A stretch of 21,523 nucleotides of DNA. Origin: CAZHFW01 sp964531675. GTDB lineage: Bacteria; Planctomycetota; Phycisphaerae; Phycisphaerales; UBA1924. The notes under the pieces are model-generated. The model was not told the origin of the DNA. It was given only the letters and a program-made list of their open reading frames with translations, and searched no databases. Shown piece by piece: positions 21,401 through 21,523 of this stretch (the first letter of the stretch is position 1; each line of letters starts with the position of its first letter). The stretch spans positions 1 through 21,523 of the forward strand of contig CAZHFW010000051.1 of assembly GCA_964531675.1 (NCBI GenBank), written 5' to 3'. Both the position numbers and the translations under genes were made by a program.

Positions 21401-21523
21401 GCCAAGCGGCGGAAGCGGCGTTGTTGGAGCGGACAGCGTCGACGGCGAGGAGCCAGAAGACGCGCGGCGTGTCGGAGTTGAGGGCGGCGGCACGCTCGAG
21501 CGCGGCGGAGGCGGCGAGACGCT
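18420..21523 (-). CDS. Large TPR-repeat protein, 5' end outside the window
   Basis: At least 1033 aa of alanine- and leucine-rich helical repeats that fit tetratricopeptide repeats; the frame stays open to the window edge, so the start is not visible. A GTG at 20963 is an internal codon, not the start: the frame upstream reads as normal repeat protein (for example LRLGDFDGAIRLYDQAAELP). Clear TPR-type units near the C-terminus include ATLAYRRALAINPDHPWANNNLGYQIAEAHGDLREAEAMLRRAV and the following LDSLGWILYKQGRLADEKNP segment; these resemble TPR proteins that serve as scaffolds for complexes. The last about 60 aa are probably coiled or disordered (NAPSRSLQRLETLQASISAKLDALEQG). It ends 26 bp before yebC. 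The partners and location in the cell are unknown. Confidence 0.85.
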   Translation of the reverse strand, partial: RLAASAALERAAALNSDTPRVFWLLAVDAVRSNNAASAAWLLLRARGLNPQKQDPALPYLIDAGLADALGKLGYAAASAAFLEAALDLPDQLPSQTIYRLEYAELIRRQADASRDLGDARLRLGDFDGAIRLYDQAAELPSLDPGAILARRLYARVRSGRPAGAALLFVETVESAGGLVEERQIPVVTSLLGPTTAAAPLAAALLELQHLPTQETSARSRSGLIRAAAALSPATSRTALRELANQFPDDRETLRTLLTPSTAADRAALISELSQSSSDPLGCIRAAAEAIVDSGVRVSETFSALDRRADDASVLLLAQLNLALNMPVPALESLKSRTWTAHFQAAGAESVAFASASAGSWETYAIALATLENLGPGAALSRCRALLAGQRFQDAFAASEAAAAAPNLSVGQLVTLARAAQLAGKPDIAAQRLAKAIELDRFDERGYEGLLSLYAPSGQPLDNEKLTQVLRSLRQNVPSSRLVRWFSAQDMVQRGSLAMAERSLLELAEEDPGQASLINVLSAIWERSAQPTAPGAAPNKTVTDAEAWLKRRLAIAPESIPLRVAMARLQARTGEVDEALSTCDLSFGGRTPPELLRTKELIFRQTSRAEQADALAAERRALTGAGIDASIDLAEAAVNAARFADASAALARGIPAGVQLSPEQITRILAILTIAAQNNTQPITADELTALFSVATSANLTLSPQLHEARLRRLAASPDATFDQIGVAALLATRQYPALGDIAYRRAAQTMIDAGKRDRAAAFLVSQLKLIPDVKDTYIIDTFALTANAGDEATINALLDALDKPEWIDEILMKSGITDDIPEELDKKRCELAYVLGVVLNDASRDQLATLAYRRALAINPDHPWANNNLGYQIAEAHGDLREAEAMLRRAVVGLPEEGSILDSLGWILYKQGRLADEKNPDGTPLPGALSLLALATTSIRGSENPTILDHYGDALYSSGKADDAKAAWTKARQAARNQLQMLRLANANNAPSRSLQRLETLQASISAKLDALEQGKNPPLAEQPGLAQPSPTK

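Overview
The window is a chromosomal stretch of a very GC-rich bacterium. The gene set (a PEP-CTERM-like surface protein, a four-helix-bundle S23-type protein, a YyaL/DUF255 protein, a long TPR protein) and the many intergenic palindromes suggest a planctomycete, most likely in or near the Phycisphaerae. This placement is inference from gene style; no rRNA or tRNA gene is present to confirm it. Two runs of exactly 100 N (2050-2149 and 9573-9672) mark scaffold gaps, and both fall inside repeats.

Layout. A GH13 alpha-amylase-family enzyme (+) converges on an MBL-fold hydrolase (-). Divergent from the latter is a tight + strand operon: a DUF1801 protein with a lysine-rich tail, a PdeM-like metallophosphoesterase and a GNAT acetyltransferase. 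Next comes a - strand pyruvate dehydrogenase E1 pair (pdhA, pdhB), interrupted by a 443-bp cassette holding an S23-family four-helix-bundle gene between near-perfect inverted repeats. A secreted alpha/beta hydrolase (+), a PEP-CTERM-like protein (-) and a 670-aa acyl-CoA dehydrogenase (-) follow. Then come a YyaL/DUF255 thioredoxin-fold protein fused to a DsbD-N-like domain (+), a HAD phosphatase (-), a TIM-barrel sugar isomerase-like protein (+), YebC (-) and a large TPR protein (-) that runs off the right edge.

The most striking content is intergenic. Three hairpin families (A: 8-bp stem with 3-nt loop; B: 12-bp stem; C: 8-bp stem with 10-nt loop) recur in eight clusters. Family A has 16 full copies, all in the same orientation, and 15 of them carry GTAG just 5' of the stem, as RAYT-mobilised REP elements do. 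One copy carries a compensatory stem change. All five convergent intergenic regions contain these repeats; the short divergent regions and operon-internal gaps do not. They adjoin ordinary rho-independent terminators that serve the - strand genes. The + strand is strongly G-rich throughout (G-ending codons in + genes, C-ending codons in - genes), so the repeats are collinear with the skew and possibly with the direction of replication.

Functionally the genes are mostly housekeeping or accessory metabolism (starch or oligosaccharide hydrolysis, pyruvate oxidation, fatty-acid oxidation) plus a small possible DNA-repair operon. I see no classical defence system, prophage, IS transposase or CRISPR array.
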